A stretch of 64,000 nucleotides of DNA from Poecilobothrus nobilitatus (Eukaryota > Arthropoda > Insecta > Diptera > Dolichopodidae): the NCBI GenBank assembly GCA_947095535.1, contig OX352773.1, forward strand, positions 129,906,830-129,970,829. The letters are read 5' to 3'. Below, piece after piece: positions 1 through 12,353 of this stretch; the first letter of the stretch is position 1, and every line of letters begins with the position of its first letter. The notes under the pieces were generated by a model, which was not told the origin of the DNA, searched no databases, and saw only the letters and a program-made list of their open reading frames with translations. A program made the position numbers and the translations under genes.

Positions 1-802
1 ATCCAAAAATATTTTTTTCTAAAAATTAAAAATATTCTTCTAAATAAAAAAGAAAAAAATAAAAACAAATGCATCTCCGTTACATTACAATACATCACAC
101 TTAAGCAATATTATAATAAAACTAGGGGCCCCTGTTAATGAGTAGTCAAATTCTATGTTGAATCCCAATTCATATAATAGACAGTTGCAGTTTAGAAAAA
201 TAGAAATTATTGAAAAAGTACAATCCCTAAAAAAATAGAAAGCAAAACCAAATTCGTCAAAACACTAACTGAAATTATTTTTAAAATAACGCCAAAACAG
301 AATTAAATTATATAAAGAGCCTGTAGTTGGTGTACGTATATTTAGATTATTTGATATTGTCAGTGAGGACTATTATGTCTATAAATTTATCGAGTTCGAA
401 ATAAATGTTTTAAATGTACGTGTGGAAAACAGAATAGGTATCCGTAAAACATTCGTAAATGCACAAACAAAGTTTGAGCAAAATCCAGTTAAATTTTTTT
501 ATAAGCCACGTTGTTCGTTTTACCTTACCCTAATGTAAAAACTTTAAAATCTGGAAAGACCGTATATTTGGCGTACAATTCTTGATTAAGATTGTACATG
601 GTACAGAGGGTGAGAAAACCGTACAAATATTACCCCAATTGTACAAATGATAACCCTGCATAAAATTGACATACATACATAGGTACAAAACATTTAAAAA
701 TAAAAAATTATTCAAATTTAATTTTGGTTGTAAGAACTGCTGTATACTAAAATTTAAGTACTTATATGAGAAGAAATTTAATTCAAAATATACAATACAA
801 AA

Positions 803-867
803 TTTCGAATTTTTTGTATGGCGAAAAATTAAAATTTTTAATTTTTCGCCATACAAAAAATTCGAAA
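803..867. repeat. Perfect hairpin in tandem unit (copy 1)
   Basis: Two perfectly complementary 28 bp arms (803-830 and 840-867) flank a 9 bp A/T centre that is itself nearly self-complementary. The arms include GTATGGCG / CGCCATAC. It may be the remains of a small palindromic transposon or a replication snap-back product. It creates the two overlapping ORFs on opposite strands here. Confidence 0.9.
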
Positions 868-2810
868 TGGTTCTACTCTAATAGCTGATTGACGTTTGAC
901 ATTTACATTAAAAACATAGATATTTGAAAAGTTTTGCCGTGATATATTGCTTTTGTATATTCAAAATGGAATTTTTAAATGATAAAAAAGGAAGGGTTGT
1001 ACTAAAAATATTTGTTAGTACAGATAATTCAAATTTACATAAAATAAAAAATTATTGTCATTTTTATATTGAAAACGTACAAAAATAAATTTCAACTTTT
1101 TTAAATGAAAAAATAAACATAATTTATCATTTATTTCAATATTTAATTGATTATAAACGTAAATGTCAACATTTTTAGTAATTTCCAAAAATTAAGTAAA
1201 CAGGCTAAGAACTGAAAACAGATAAAATATACATACATGTGTTACTTCGTCGTTTCAAAACCATTCTGTTATTGAAATTACTGTAGAAAAACTGAGCAAT
1301 TGTTTAGGTACTATCATAAAGTAACTATATACATAGATTACCCACATGGAAGAAAAAATTTAGACAGTTTTTTTAATTTCGTAAAATCAACTTGATCGTA
1401 TTTTAGTTTATTTTTATTTTAGTTTTTGCTTTTGTTTTTTTTTGTTTGTATGTCAATTGATGTAGGTATGTACATTTGTATATATTTCTTCATATAACTT
1501 TTTGACTTAAAAAAAGAAGAAACCTCCATTCTACCTCGATTTTTTATTAATCAATTTTAGTCGTTTTCATAACCCAACCATAGGTACAAGGATTATTATT
1601 GTAAAAGTATAAAATATGAAAAAAATGTATATATATTAATATAAATTTAAAGTTATTTTCATTCCCTCTAAAAATATATATTTTCTTTTTAGTCAATCTT
1701 ACAATATTTTAAAAATTCAAACTACAAGCTATTTAGTTTAATATCAGATTGATATTTATTATCAGAATATAATGATCCACTGTTGAGACAATCAAAAAGT
1801 TTATCAAACACTAATATGTACAAAAATTTTGCAACTTCTTTAGTAATACTTTTCAAACCAAAAGTTTTAATTATTTTTCTAATAGCGGAACTCACTATTC
1901 TATTAAATATTTATTAATTTTTGCTAATATTTGCTAATTTAACTCTAATTTGATCAAAAGTATGTGGATTAATATGTTATCTAGTTAATTTGGTACACAT
2001 CTTAGTTTTTCAATTTATTTGAACTACCCACAATTCTATGAGAACTTTAAAGCTTATAATAGCATCTGAGGTTTTTAAATCGGAATCCATTAATGTATTT
2101 TTAAGAGATTTAATTAGATGGAGAAAATCGAATAAGCAAAAAATGTTATATTATTATAATTACAAAATGGTTTATCAGGTGTTATTTCTAGCAACGAAAA
2201 AACTTTGGCTAAAGTTTGATCACAAGTAATTGCCCATAGTATAATACCAATATTAAACAAACTTCTCAAATTTTTTTAATAATTTCTAAAAGTGTTACAA
2301 GACGAATATCTGTATTCTATATTTTATATTCTAAAAATAAAATTTAAAAGTGTTACGAGAGGAATATCTATATAGATATGTATGTATGTACATATCTATA
2401 TCCATCTACATCAGTTACAAAACAAAATATTCATAAAAAATTTTAAAATATTTTATAAACAACGCCTAAATATCTTACAAGCCGGATCGGAACACTCAAT
2501 TTATTTTGTACACAAAGCCTTTTTTTTCAAATTTTCGTTAAATGTTACAGTTTGTAAGTGTAAAGGCGTTGTTATAAATATCGTGCATTAAAATAACTTT
2601 TTTGTTGTTCATGTAGTTGTTTCTTCTTAATTAAATTTTTTTTTTGTAAAGATGGTAAGTTGTTTAACCCCTTCGTGCCAAATGTTTTTTCTTTTAAAAA
2701 ATTAATTTTTACAATTTTTAAATTCTGTTTTTTAATATGACTAACTATATGTACTTTTAACAATTCTGCTAACTAGAAAGAATTACAATATATCTATTTA
2801 TAGTCATAAA

Positions 2811-3366
2811 AGCTTGTTTCCATGAGAAATTTCATGGATATTATCGCAACTTTAGAAAGACAAAAATATATCTAGTGCACTACCAGTGGGAAAGAGGGAG
2901 AAAAAAATTATATTATTAAAAAATATTACAGCAACACTTAATTTAAAATTGTACATAACCTAATTTATTAATGTTTAATGTTTGTAATATTCATATTTAG
3001 TTAAAAATTTAAAATTTTTTATTTATAAAGTTGTTAAAAATAATATACATACATAGTTTATTAATAATATTTTTATACCGATCATTTTAATATAGTTTCT
3101 CACTTAAAAATAAAATTTGAACATTTGTTAATTTTTTTAACACTTCAAAATTTAAACGACATATTAATAGAATTTTTTTTGTAATATATACAATTTTTGC
3201 AACATACATATGTAATTCGTGGATATTTATGGTTACTTTCTTGGATATTTTCAAATGTTTCATGGATATTTTTTTAGCTTAATCTCTTTCAAACACATAT
3301 CAGTTTTGTATGTTCTACCTATGCTCTAACATTTTCGTGGATACATCGGTCTAATGAAAATCAGCC
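2811..3366. mobile_element. MITE, TTTAA family, copy in unit 1
   Basis: About 555 bp with imperfect terminal inverted repeats: the left end reads GCTTGTTTCCATGAGAAATT and the right end is roughly its complement (GGTCTAATGAAAATCAGCC). A CGTGGATA-like motif recurs near both ends. The clearer relative at 10430-10966 defines the family and its TTTAA target site. No coding capacity is seen; it is non-autonomous. Confidence 0.7.
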
Positions 3367-4268
3367 TTATGTAATTATAGATTCAGTAAATTTGATCTTA
3401 ACTTACTATATACCTTTGTGGGTCCAAAAAGATTAATACCAATATTTTAGAAAATTTCAATATTCCATCCAAAAATATTTTTTTCTAAAAATTAAAAATA
3501 TTCTTCTAAATAAAAAAGAAAAAAATAAAAACAAATACATCTCCGTTACATTACAATACATCACACTTAAGCAATATTATAATAAAACTAGGGGCCCCTG
3601 TTAATGAGTAGTCAAATTCTATGTTGAATCCCAATTCATATAATAGACAGTTGCAGTTTAGAAAAATAGAAATTATTGAAAAAGTACAATCCCTAAAAAA
3701 ATAGAAAGCAAAACCAAATTCGTCAAAACACTAACTGAAATTATTTTTAAAATAACGCCAAAACAGAATTAAATTATATAAAGAGCCTGTAGTTGGTGTA
3801 CGTATATTTAGATTATTTGATATTGTCAGTGAGGACTATTATGTCTATAAATTTATCGAGTTCGAAATAAATGTTTTAAATGTACGTGTGGAAAACAGAA
3901 TAGGTATCCGTAAAACATTCGTAAATGCACAAACAAAGTTTGAGCAAAATCCAGTTAAATTTTTTTATAAGCCACGTTGTTCATTTTACCTTACCCTAAT
4001 GTAAAAACTTTAAAATCTGGAAAGACCGTATATTTGGCGTGCAATTCTTGATTAAGATTGTACATGGTACAGAGGGCGAGAAAACCGTACAAATATTACC
4101 CCAATTGTACAAATGATAACCCTGCATAAAATTGACATACATACATAGGTACAAAACATTTAAAAATAAAAAATTATTCAAATTTAATTTTGGTTGTAAG
4201 AACTGCTGTATACTAAAATTTAAGTACTTATATGAGAAGAAATTTAATTCAAAATATACAATACAAAA

Positions 4269-4333
4269 TTTCGAATTTTTTGTATGGCGAAAAATTAAAA
4301 TTTTTAATTTTTCGCCATACAAAAAATTCGAAA
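4269..4333. repeat. Perfect hairpin in tandem unit (copy 2)
   Basis: Same palindrome as at 803-867, unchanged in copy 2. It is missing from copy 3, whose homology ends at this point. Confidence 0.9.
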
Positions 4334-6278
4334 TGGTTCTACTCTAATAGCTGATTGACGTTTGACATTTACATTAAAAACATAGATATTTGAAAAGTTT
4401 TGCCGTGATATATTGCTTTTGTATATTCAAAATGGAATTTTTAAATGATAAAAAAGGAAGGGTTGTACTAAAAATATTTGTTAGTACAGATAATTCAAAT
4501 TTACATAAAATAAAAAATTATTGTCATTTTTATATTGAAAACGTACAAAAATAAATTTCAACTTTTTTAAATGAAAAAATAAACATAATTTATCATTTAT
4601 TTCAATATTTAATTGATTATAAACGTAAATGTCAACATTTTTAGTAATTTCCAAAAATTAAGTAAACAGGCTAAGAACTGAAAACAGATAAAATATACAT
4701 ACATGTGTTACTTCGTCGTTTCAAAACCATTCTGTTATTGAAATTACTGTAGAAAAACTGAGCAATTATTTAGGTACTATCATAAAGTAACTATATACAT
4801 AGATTACTCACATGGAAGAAAAAATTTAGACAGTTTTTTTAATTTCGTAAAATCAACTTGATCGTATTTTAGTTTATTTTTATTTTAGTTTTTGCTTTTG
4901 TTTTTTTTTGTTTGTATGTCAATTGATGTAGGTATGTACATTTGTATATATTTCTTCATATAACTTTTTGACTTAAAAAAAGAAGAAACCTCCATTCTAC
5001 CTCGATTTTTTATTAATCAATTTTAGTCGTTTTCATAACCCAACCATAGGTACAAGGATTATTATTGTAAAAGTATAAAATATGAAAAAAATGTATATAT
5101 ATTAATATAAATTTAAAGTTATTTTCATTCCCTCTAAAAATATATATTTTCTTTTTAGTCAATCTTACAATATTTTAAAAATTCAAACTACAAGCTATTT
5201 AGTTTAATATCAGATTGATATTTATTATCAGAATATAATGATCCACTGTTGAGACAATCAAAAAGTTTATCAAACACTAATATGTACAAAAATTTTGCAA
5301 CTTCTTTAGTAATACTTTTCAAACCAAAAGTTTTAATTATTTTTCTAATAGCGGAACTCACTATTCTATTAAATATTTATTAATTTTTGCTAATATTTGC
5401 TAATTTAACTCTAATTTGATCAAAAGTATGTGGATTAATATGTTATCTAGTTAATTTGGTACACATCTTAGTTTTTCAATTTATTTGAACTACCCACAAT
5501 TCTATGAGAACTTTAAAGCTTATAATAGCATCTGAGGTTTTTAAATCGGAATCCATTAATGTATTTTTAAGAGATTTAATTAGATGGAGAAAATCGAATA
5601 AGCAAAAAATGTTATATTATTATAATTACAAAATGGTTTATCAGGTGTTATTTCTAGCAACGAAAAAACTTTGGCTAAAGTTTGATCACAAGTAATTGCC
5701 CATAGTATAATACCAATATTAAACAAACTTCTCAAATTTTTTTAATAATTTCTAAAAGTGTTACAAGACGAATATCTGTATTCTATATTTTATATTCTAA
5801 AAATAAAATTTAAAAGTGTTACGAGAGGAATATCTATATAGATATGTATGTATGTACATATCTATATCCATCTACATCAGTTACAAAACAAAATATTCAT
5901 AAAAAATTTTAAAATATTTTATAAACAACGCCTAAATATCTTACAAGCCGGATCGGAACACTCAATTTATTTTGTACACAAAGCCTTTTTTTTCAAATTT
6001 TCGTTAAATGTTACGGTTTGTAAGTGTAAAGGCGTTGTTATAAATATCGTGCATTAAAATAACTTTTTTGTTGTTCATGTAGTTGTTTCTTCTTAATTAA
6101 ATTTTTTTTTGTAAAGATATGGTAAGTTTTTTAACCCCTTCATGCCGAATGTTTTTTCTTTTAAAAAATTAATTTTTCAAAATTTTTAAATTCTGTTTTT
6201 TAATATGACTAACTATATGTACTTTTAACAATTCTGCTATCTAGAAAGAATTACAATATATCTATTTATAGTCATAAA

Positions 6279-6834
6279 GGCTTGTTTCCATGAGAAATTT
6301 CAAGGATATTATCGCAACTTTAGAAAGACAAAAATATATCTAGTGCACTACCAGTGGGAAAGAGGGAGAAAAAAATTATATTATTAAAAAATATTACAGC
6401 AACACTTAATTTAAAATTGTACATAACCTAATTTATTAATGTTTAATGTTTGTAATATTCATATTTAGTTAAAAATTTAAAATTTTTTATTTATAAAGTT
6501 GTTAAAAATAATATATATACATAGTTTATTAATAATATTTTTATACCGATCATTTTAATATAGTTTCTCACTTAAAAATAAAATTTGAACATTTGTTTAT
6601 TTTTTTGACACTTCAAAATTTAAACGACATATTAATAGAATTTTTTTTGTAATATATACAATTTTTGCAACATACATATGTAATTCGTGGATATTTATGG
6701 TTACTTTCTTGGATATTTTCAAATGTTTCATGGATATTTTTTTAGCTTAATCTCTTTCAAACACATATCAGTTTTGTATGTTCTACCTATGCTCTAACAT
6801 TTTCGTGGATACGTCGGTCTAATGAAAATCAGCC
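6279..6834. mobile_element. MITE, TTTAA family, copy in unit 2
   Basis: Same insertion as at 2811-3366, carried along by the tandem duplication. Here the left end reads GGCTTG, closer to the family end GGCTGG than in copy 1. Confidence 0.7.
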
Positions 6835-6934
6835 TTATGTAATTATAGATTCAGTAAATTTGATCTTAACTTACTATATACCTTTGTGGGTCCAAAAAGG
6901 TTAATACCAATATTTTAGAAAATTTCAATATTCC

Positions 6935-8262
6935 ATCCAAAAATATTTTTTTCTAAAAATTAAAAGTATTTTTCTAAATAAAAAAGAAAAAATAAAAACA
7001 AATACATTCCCGTTACATTACAATACATCACACTTAAGCAATATTATAATAATCACACTTAAGCAATATTATAATAAAACTAGGGGCCCCTGTTAATGAG
7101 TAGTCAAATTCTATGTTGAATCCCAATTCATATAATAGACAGTTGCAGTTTAGAAAAATAGAAATTATTGAAAAAGTACAATCCCTAAAAAAATCAGAAA
7201 GCAAAACCAAATTCGTCAAAACACTAACTGAAATTATTTTTAAAATAACGCCAAAACAGAATTAAATTGTATAAAGAGCCTGTAGTTGGTGTACGTATAT
7301 TTAGATTATTTGATATTGTCAGTGAGGACTATTATATCTATAAATTTATCGAGTTCGAAATAAATGTTTTAAATGTACGTGTGGAAAACAGAATAGGTAT
7401 CCGTAAAACCGAGACTCACATCAACTATCAGGCCATGAAGTGCAGAGAGTAAAAGCTTAATAAGGGGCCAGCTTTTAACAAATTTACACGCAGTCTTATG
7501 GAAATAAATAGGGGGCCGGCTATAAATCTTGAAATAACACAAAAACCATGTACTTTATTCATGGTCCAAAGAAAAAATTAAAGTCGCATCTTTTTTACAT
7601 AATTCATTAAAGAAAGATATTTTAAGATATAATATTTTCATTCATAAATATGCATTTAAAAAATTGCCTTCCTTTAATTTTTTTATTTTAAAAGCTTCTT
7701 AAGATAAATTGCCTCAATATCGTAATAGTATACGTCGAGCTACTTTTATACTTTAAAATTTCGTACACGCTTTATGGGTATAATCGAGACTCACATCAAT
7801 TATTAAATTATTCATACGCGCAATACGTGAGAATCGATTGCAATTCTCTCACAACTACATTCATGTGTTTTCAGTTCATGTGGACTGTTTACTTAGGTCT
7901 TGCGTAAAACATTCGTAAATGCACAAACAAAGTTTGAAGCAAAATTCAGTTAAATTTTTTTATAAGCCACGTTGTTCGTTTTACCTTACCCTAATGTAAA
8001 AACTTTAAAATCTGGAAAGACCGTATATTTGGCGTACAATTCTTGATTAAGATTGTACATGGTACAGAGGGTGAGAAAACCGTACAAATATTACCACAAT
8101 TGTACAAATGATAACCCTGCATAAAATTGACATACATACATAGGTACAAAATATTTAAAAATAAAAAATTATTCAAATTTAATTTTGGTTGTAAGAACTG
8201 CTGTATACTAAAATTTAAGTACTTATATGAGAAGAAATTTAATTCAAAATATACAATACAAT
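6935..8262. repeat. Tandem 3.47 kb unit, partial copy 3
   Basis: Third copy, covering only the first part of the unit. It has a local 27 bp duplication at about 7026-7078 and a 493 bp MITE insertion at 7410-7902. Similarity stops near 8262, immediately before the place where copies 1 and 2 have their perfect hairpin, so the break coincides with the hairpin arm. Confidence 0.9.
7410..7902. mobile_element. hAT-like MITE inside repeat copy 3
   Basis: This 493 bp insertion is flanked by an 8 bp direct repeat CGTAAAAC (7402-7409 and 7903-7910). Copies 1 and 2 of the host repeat have the uninterrupted site with a single CGTAAAAC. The right end reads CTTAGGTCTTG, matching the terminal inverted repeat of the family copy at 16289-16805, but the left end lacks about 19 bp of that terminus. 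An 8 bp target duplication fits the hAT superfamily. The insertion post-dates at least one round of the tandem duplication. Confidence 0.85.
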
Positions 8263-9300
8263 TAGAAAAGTTTTCTAATCGCTTCAAATAATATACAAAC
8301 ATTCGTACATAAATGCAACAATTTAATAGGAAAGTATAAAACCAAAACAATTATATATGTATGTATTTGAATTTTAAAGAGACTCTGCCCGCGGCTGATC
8401 ATACATAAGTACATACTTAGATACACATTGATTATTAATATCAGATCAATATCATTCATCATTATTTAAAATTTCAATACATATTGTGAAAAATGATGAT
8501 TTTTATCAATTTTTAAATTTTTTCTTTATACATGCATAAGTTAAAGTACATACTATATTACATACATATAGCCAAAGAATAGTTGAGTTGAGCCGTTGAG
8601 GTCGAGTCGACTCGAGAGGAGAAAATAATACACAATTTTAAAGAGAGTAAGTGAGAATGTCTCTTATAATTTTGTGTTTTTTTTTGTTATTCTGTTGTGT
8701 ACGTTTTGTTACTACCACCGACTATCGTAGGTACCATACTACTGTAATACTAGTGTAATGTAAATATGAAATGTGTTGTTTATGTTTTATTATTAATATA
8801 TATCTATAATTAAACCTATACGTATTTTATAGTAGAAAAATCGTAAAAAATATGTAGTTACTGATGTTCAAAGCTTGAAACGGAATTCATAATACGTAGT
8901 GTGTGGCTCAAAACTACTAAATTATAATTATAGATATTTTGTTGGCCTTCAAATATTATCTGTGTTGTGTAGAGTTATTCTTTATAAGATCTATAAAATT
9001 ACATTTTAAAATTATAAGAACATTTCTTTTTTATGCATTGATAGATATGTATGTATGTATGTATATATGTATGAATGTTAATAATATAAAATCAATTCTT
9101 AGAGAAAAAAAAATCAGTTCGAAGAAAATGAATTATGAACTGAATGAATGAAAAAATATTTTTGGTTTTGTTTTTCTTATGCTCTTTGATGATATACCAA
9201 AAATACGGTCATCTTTTTACGAAATAACCCCAAATACGATCTTGGAGTGATTTCAAATCATTGAAATTGACTACGATTTTTTCTTCTACGTGAATTCTCT
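8263..9300. other. Gene-free AT-rich stretch
   Basis: No coding region recognised. It contains a short palindromic motif CGAGTCGACTCG near 8602 and a TATGTATG simple repeat near 9046-9070. Confidence 0.5.
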
Positions 9301-9613
9301 AATGGTAGTATTTTTACAATGCTTTTTTAATGGCGCAACTTTGTTACTGTATCTATGTATTGTTATAATAGAAAGCATAGGAAATTAATAAAAATGTAAT
9401 AATTGAAATTGTTTTAAATTCTTAATCTGACTAATGTCACCAGTCTATCTGTCAGACTATCTGTCTATAGTCGCCAGCCTTTCAATCGGGGGGTCCTAGG
9501 TGCAAAATCCGGTCAGGTCATATAAATAAAAAAAATATGTAGTAATTTCATATCGTAATAATGTATATCGTATAATTAATAGTAATAATAATAATAACTA
9601 AAAACATTATTTA

Positions 9614-9916
9614 AAATGTTGCAGCTGCGACTATATTAGTGAAAGAAGGAGAAAAGAACACTTAATATTTTACCTTTTCATCAGAAGAAGTAAGTTGAAT
9701 TGCGTAATTTTTTTTGCAAGTTTTGATATTAATTATTAAATATTTGCGTTTTTAGAAAAAAACGTGTGGTTAAAAAACCTAAGCAGATTGGACTTAATCA
9801 ATACAGAAATTTCCAAAAATTACCGTGTCAGTGAAAAACATTTTACCAAGGAAACGGTAGGAAAATCAAATAAAAAATTATTAAAAAGTGCAATTGCAAA
9901 AGTGAATTCTATTTAA
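9614..9916 (+). pseudogene. THAP-domain fragment (P-element-like or THAP gene remnant)
   Basis: Two pieces join across a good 66 bp intron (GT at 9690, AG at 9754-9755) and preserve one reading frame. The first piece has a Cys cluster (CCSC) and an IFYLFH stretch; the second has a Trp (NVWLKN), a basic-Leu stretch and RVSEKHF, followed by a stop at 9914-9916. Spacing and motifs match the C2CH THAP zinc finger (C-x-C, FP-like, W, then C/S-x-x-HF), the DNA-binding domain of P-element transposases and THAP proteins. The Cys that normally precedes EHF is Ser here, no start codon lies in frame immediately upstream, and no catalytic domain follows, so it is a remnant. The surrounding segment (about 9310-10312) is partly repeated at 12050-12353, which favours a transposon origin. 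Confidence 0.6.
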
Positions 9917-10069
9917 GAATATGAAAAATGTATCAGGCCTCCTGAAAATTTTATGTATTCTTTAGATGATTTAGAAATTTAAATTTATTAAATATAAAAA
10001 ATAATAATCGAAAGTATTTTAAATTGTTAACTGAAATTTTTTGAAATTAAATAAAAAAGTAATAATCGA

Positions 10070-10311
10070 AAGCGTTTTGAAATGTTTATTGAAATTTGCA
10101 TATCAAAAATGTATTTTAATTGAAAATTTTATGTAGATATTATTTAGATAGTTTAGAAAATAAATTTATAAAAATTTTAGAAAATTAGTACAGAAAAAGA
10201 ATTAGAATATAAATTATATGAACGTTTAAAAATTATTTTTAATTATGACTGTTGTAATAAATGTAACAAATTTTATTTTATAAAACTATGTATACATATA
10301 TGTATGTGTGT
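10070..10311. repeat. Dispersed direct repeat, copy A
   Basis: A stretch downstream of the THAP fragment that recurs at 12110-12353 in the same orientation, with several small indels. Both copies contain the reading TEKxLEYKLYE followed by CCNKCNK, possibly the decayed 3' coding end of the same transposon family. Confidence 0.65.
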
Positions 10312-11099
10312 ATACTCTTCACTTCAAATTTATCCTTTTTAACATTATATTTGTCTTTTTTCAAAATCCAATTCGTCCAAATTTTCAAAATCAATTTTGC
10401 TTGTTTTTAAAATCAAATTCTTTTTTTAAGGCTGGTTTGCATGAGAAATTTCGTGGATACTATCGTAATTTTAGAAACAGAAAAATATAGTGCACTACCA
10501 TTGGGAAAGAGGGGGATATAAAATGATAATATTACAAAATATTACTGCAACAGTTAAAAATGTACATACAGTTTTGACAGTTCAAAATGTACATAACCTA
10601 ATTTATTAATGTTTATATTCATATTTAGCTAAAAATTTAAAATTTTTTATTTATAAAGTTGTTAAAAATAATATAGTTTATTAATAATACTTTTATACCT
10701 ATTTATAGTCATTTTAATATAGTTACTCACTAAAAAATAAAAAAAAAATTTGAACATTTGTTTATTTTTTTGATACTTCAAAATTTAAATGCCATGGTAA
10801 ATTTAAATGTCATGGTATTTATGATTACTTTCTTGGATATTTTCAAATGTTTGATGGATATTTTTTTAGCTTAATATCTTTCAAACACATATCATTTTTA
10901 TACCTTCTGCCTATGCTCTAACATTTTAGTGGATGTAGCCATTAGCCGGTCTAATGAAAACCACCCTTTAAGCTTTTTTAAATGAAAAAAAGAGGTAAAT
11001 TTCTGACGAATTTGCTTTTAAAAATTTGGACGAATTTGGTTTTGAAAAAAGGCAAATATAATGTTAAAAAGGACAAATTTGAAGTAAAAAGAGTATATT
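10312..11099. mobile_element. Foldback structure with nested MITE
   Basis: Inverted arms of about 115-125 bp (10312-10424 and 10972-11099) share an almost identical sequence, for example ACTTCAAATTTATCC against its complement. They enclose exactly one other element, the MITE at 10430-10966 with its TTTAA duplications. The MITE apparently landed in the loop or centre of an older palindrome. Confidence 0.75.
10430..10966. mobile_element. MITE, TTTAA family, reference copy
   Basis: Flanked on both sides by TTTAA (10425-10429 and 10967-10971). Left end GGCTGGTTTGCATGAGA is the imperfect inverse of right end CTAATGAAAACCACCC. Internal sequence is about 80 percent alike to the copies at 2811-3366 and 6279-6834. 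TTAA-type targets suggest piggyBac-like mobilisation, but that assignment is inference. Confidence 0.75.
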
Positions 11100-11556
11100 A
11101 GAGTCAGAATTCATAATTTAATAAAAAACTTTAATAAAAATGTTAAAGAATTTGATATAAGATTCGAGTAGCATAAAATGTTAAGTGTTCAACATTTGTA
11201 AAAAATAAATATAATATCCTATCGTAAATCCTATTTTGATTCCTTATACTTTTTTTTACAGCTTCAAATTATTTGTTTCATAAATCGTTTATAAAATTTT
11301 GGAATAAATATTCTAAACCAAAAAAAAATTTTTTTTAAATCTTAAAACTACAATTTATTTAAATTTATTTTGCGTTTAAGACTTTCGACACACTTTGCTG
11401 TATAGTAAGATTGCATATGCCAAATCGTTTCATATCAGTTTTTTTCTTTTTTTTCTTTTCACATGATAAAATCTTATTGCTATCTAATTCTTTTAATTTT
11501 GTTTTTTTGTGTTTTCGAGTAGCATAGAAAAAATTGGTCACGTGGTGAGAGTGACT

Positions 11557-11990
11557 TCATCTTATTGTAATAAATAATCTTTGAATATAACATTCAAAAA
11601 GATGTGGAACATGTTTTTTGTTCACTTGGATTGCGTATGTTTCGTTGAAGTAAAATGTATGGGTTTATAGGATTAACTACCACACTGGCATGCATAGTTA
11701 ACTTTTACTATACAATTTCGAAACGACTAGAATTAAATATGAATTTGAACTGGCAAAATTAGATGGAAAAATTTATTTATTAAAACAATCTATCATTTGT
11801 CTTCAAAAAATTTTAATTTTAAAAAATATTATAACTTCAATTGAACGTTTTCATTTACAATTATTTCAAAATTTAATATATTAAAATTTGAAACAAAATA
11901 AATAATAAAATGAAGTAAACTATTTTGTGAAAATTGATAAGTACATAACGATTTGTGTTATAATCAAAGATTATCTATTACAATAAAATG
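11557..11990. repeat. Short inverted repeat pair, possible MITE ends
   Basis: About 34 bp at 11559-11592 (TTATTGTAATAAATAATCTT) and its imperfect inverse at 11957-11990 are 0.4 kb apart. They may be the ends of a small non-autonomous transposon; target duplications are not clear. Confidence 0.45.
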
Positions 11991-12109
11991 GGCCACCCTT
12001 TTTTACACATATTAATGCATTTTTTACAACTACCTAAACAAAAAAAATTGCAATGTATTTTTAAAGGCGCAACTTTGTTTAATTTTATACAAAGAATTGA
12101 AATTTGAAC

Positions 12110-12353
12110 AGAATAGAATTTATTGAAACTTGAATATGAAAAATGTATTTTAATCTAATGTATTTTAATTGAAAATTTTATGTAGAGTTAAGAAAATAAA
12201 TTTATAAATATTTTAGTAAAATTACTACAGAAAAAGATTTAGAATATAAATTATATGAACATTTAAAAAATGATTTTTTATGACTGTTGCAATAAATGTA
12301 ACAAATCTTATTAGATAAAACTATACAGCTATATATGTATACTCTTCACTTCA
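12110..12353. repeat. Dispersed direct repeat, copy B
   Basis: Second copy of the 10070-10311 segment. Its upstream flank (from about 12048, with GGCGCAACTTTG) also matches the flank near 9320-9345 of copy A, so copy B looks like an internally deleted form of the THAP-bearing element. Confidence 0.6.

Larger units (their letters stand above)
1..3466. repeat. Tandem 3.47 kb unit, copy 1
   Basis: First copy of a non-coding unit that repeats with an exact offset of 3466 bp. The window starts at or inside the unit, so its true beginning is not visible. Copies 1 and 2 differ by scattered substitutions and small indels only. The unit carries a perfect hairpin (803-867) and a MITE (2811-3366). The short ORFs in it (530-856, 666-881, 2038-2229, 2382-2591) are low-complexity and overlap each other on both strands, so I see no gene. 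Confidence 0.95.
3467..6934. repeat. Tandem 3.47 kb unit, copy 2
   Basis: Second, nearly identical copy of the unit starting at position 1; the junction near 3467 is seamless. Examples of differences are an extra AT near 6119, changes in the AT-rich stretch near 6175, and substitutions near 4766 and 4807. Such high similarity implies a recent tandem duplication, ongoing homogenisation, or an assembly duplication. Confidence 0.95.

Noticed and set aside
530..881. 108- and 71-codon ORFs conserved in the tandem copies
   Set aside because: They lie on both strands over a palindrome, the sequence similarity is due to duplication, and composition is low-complexity.
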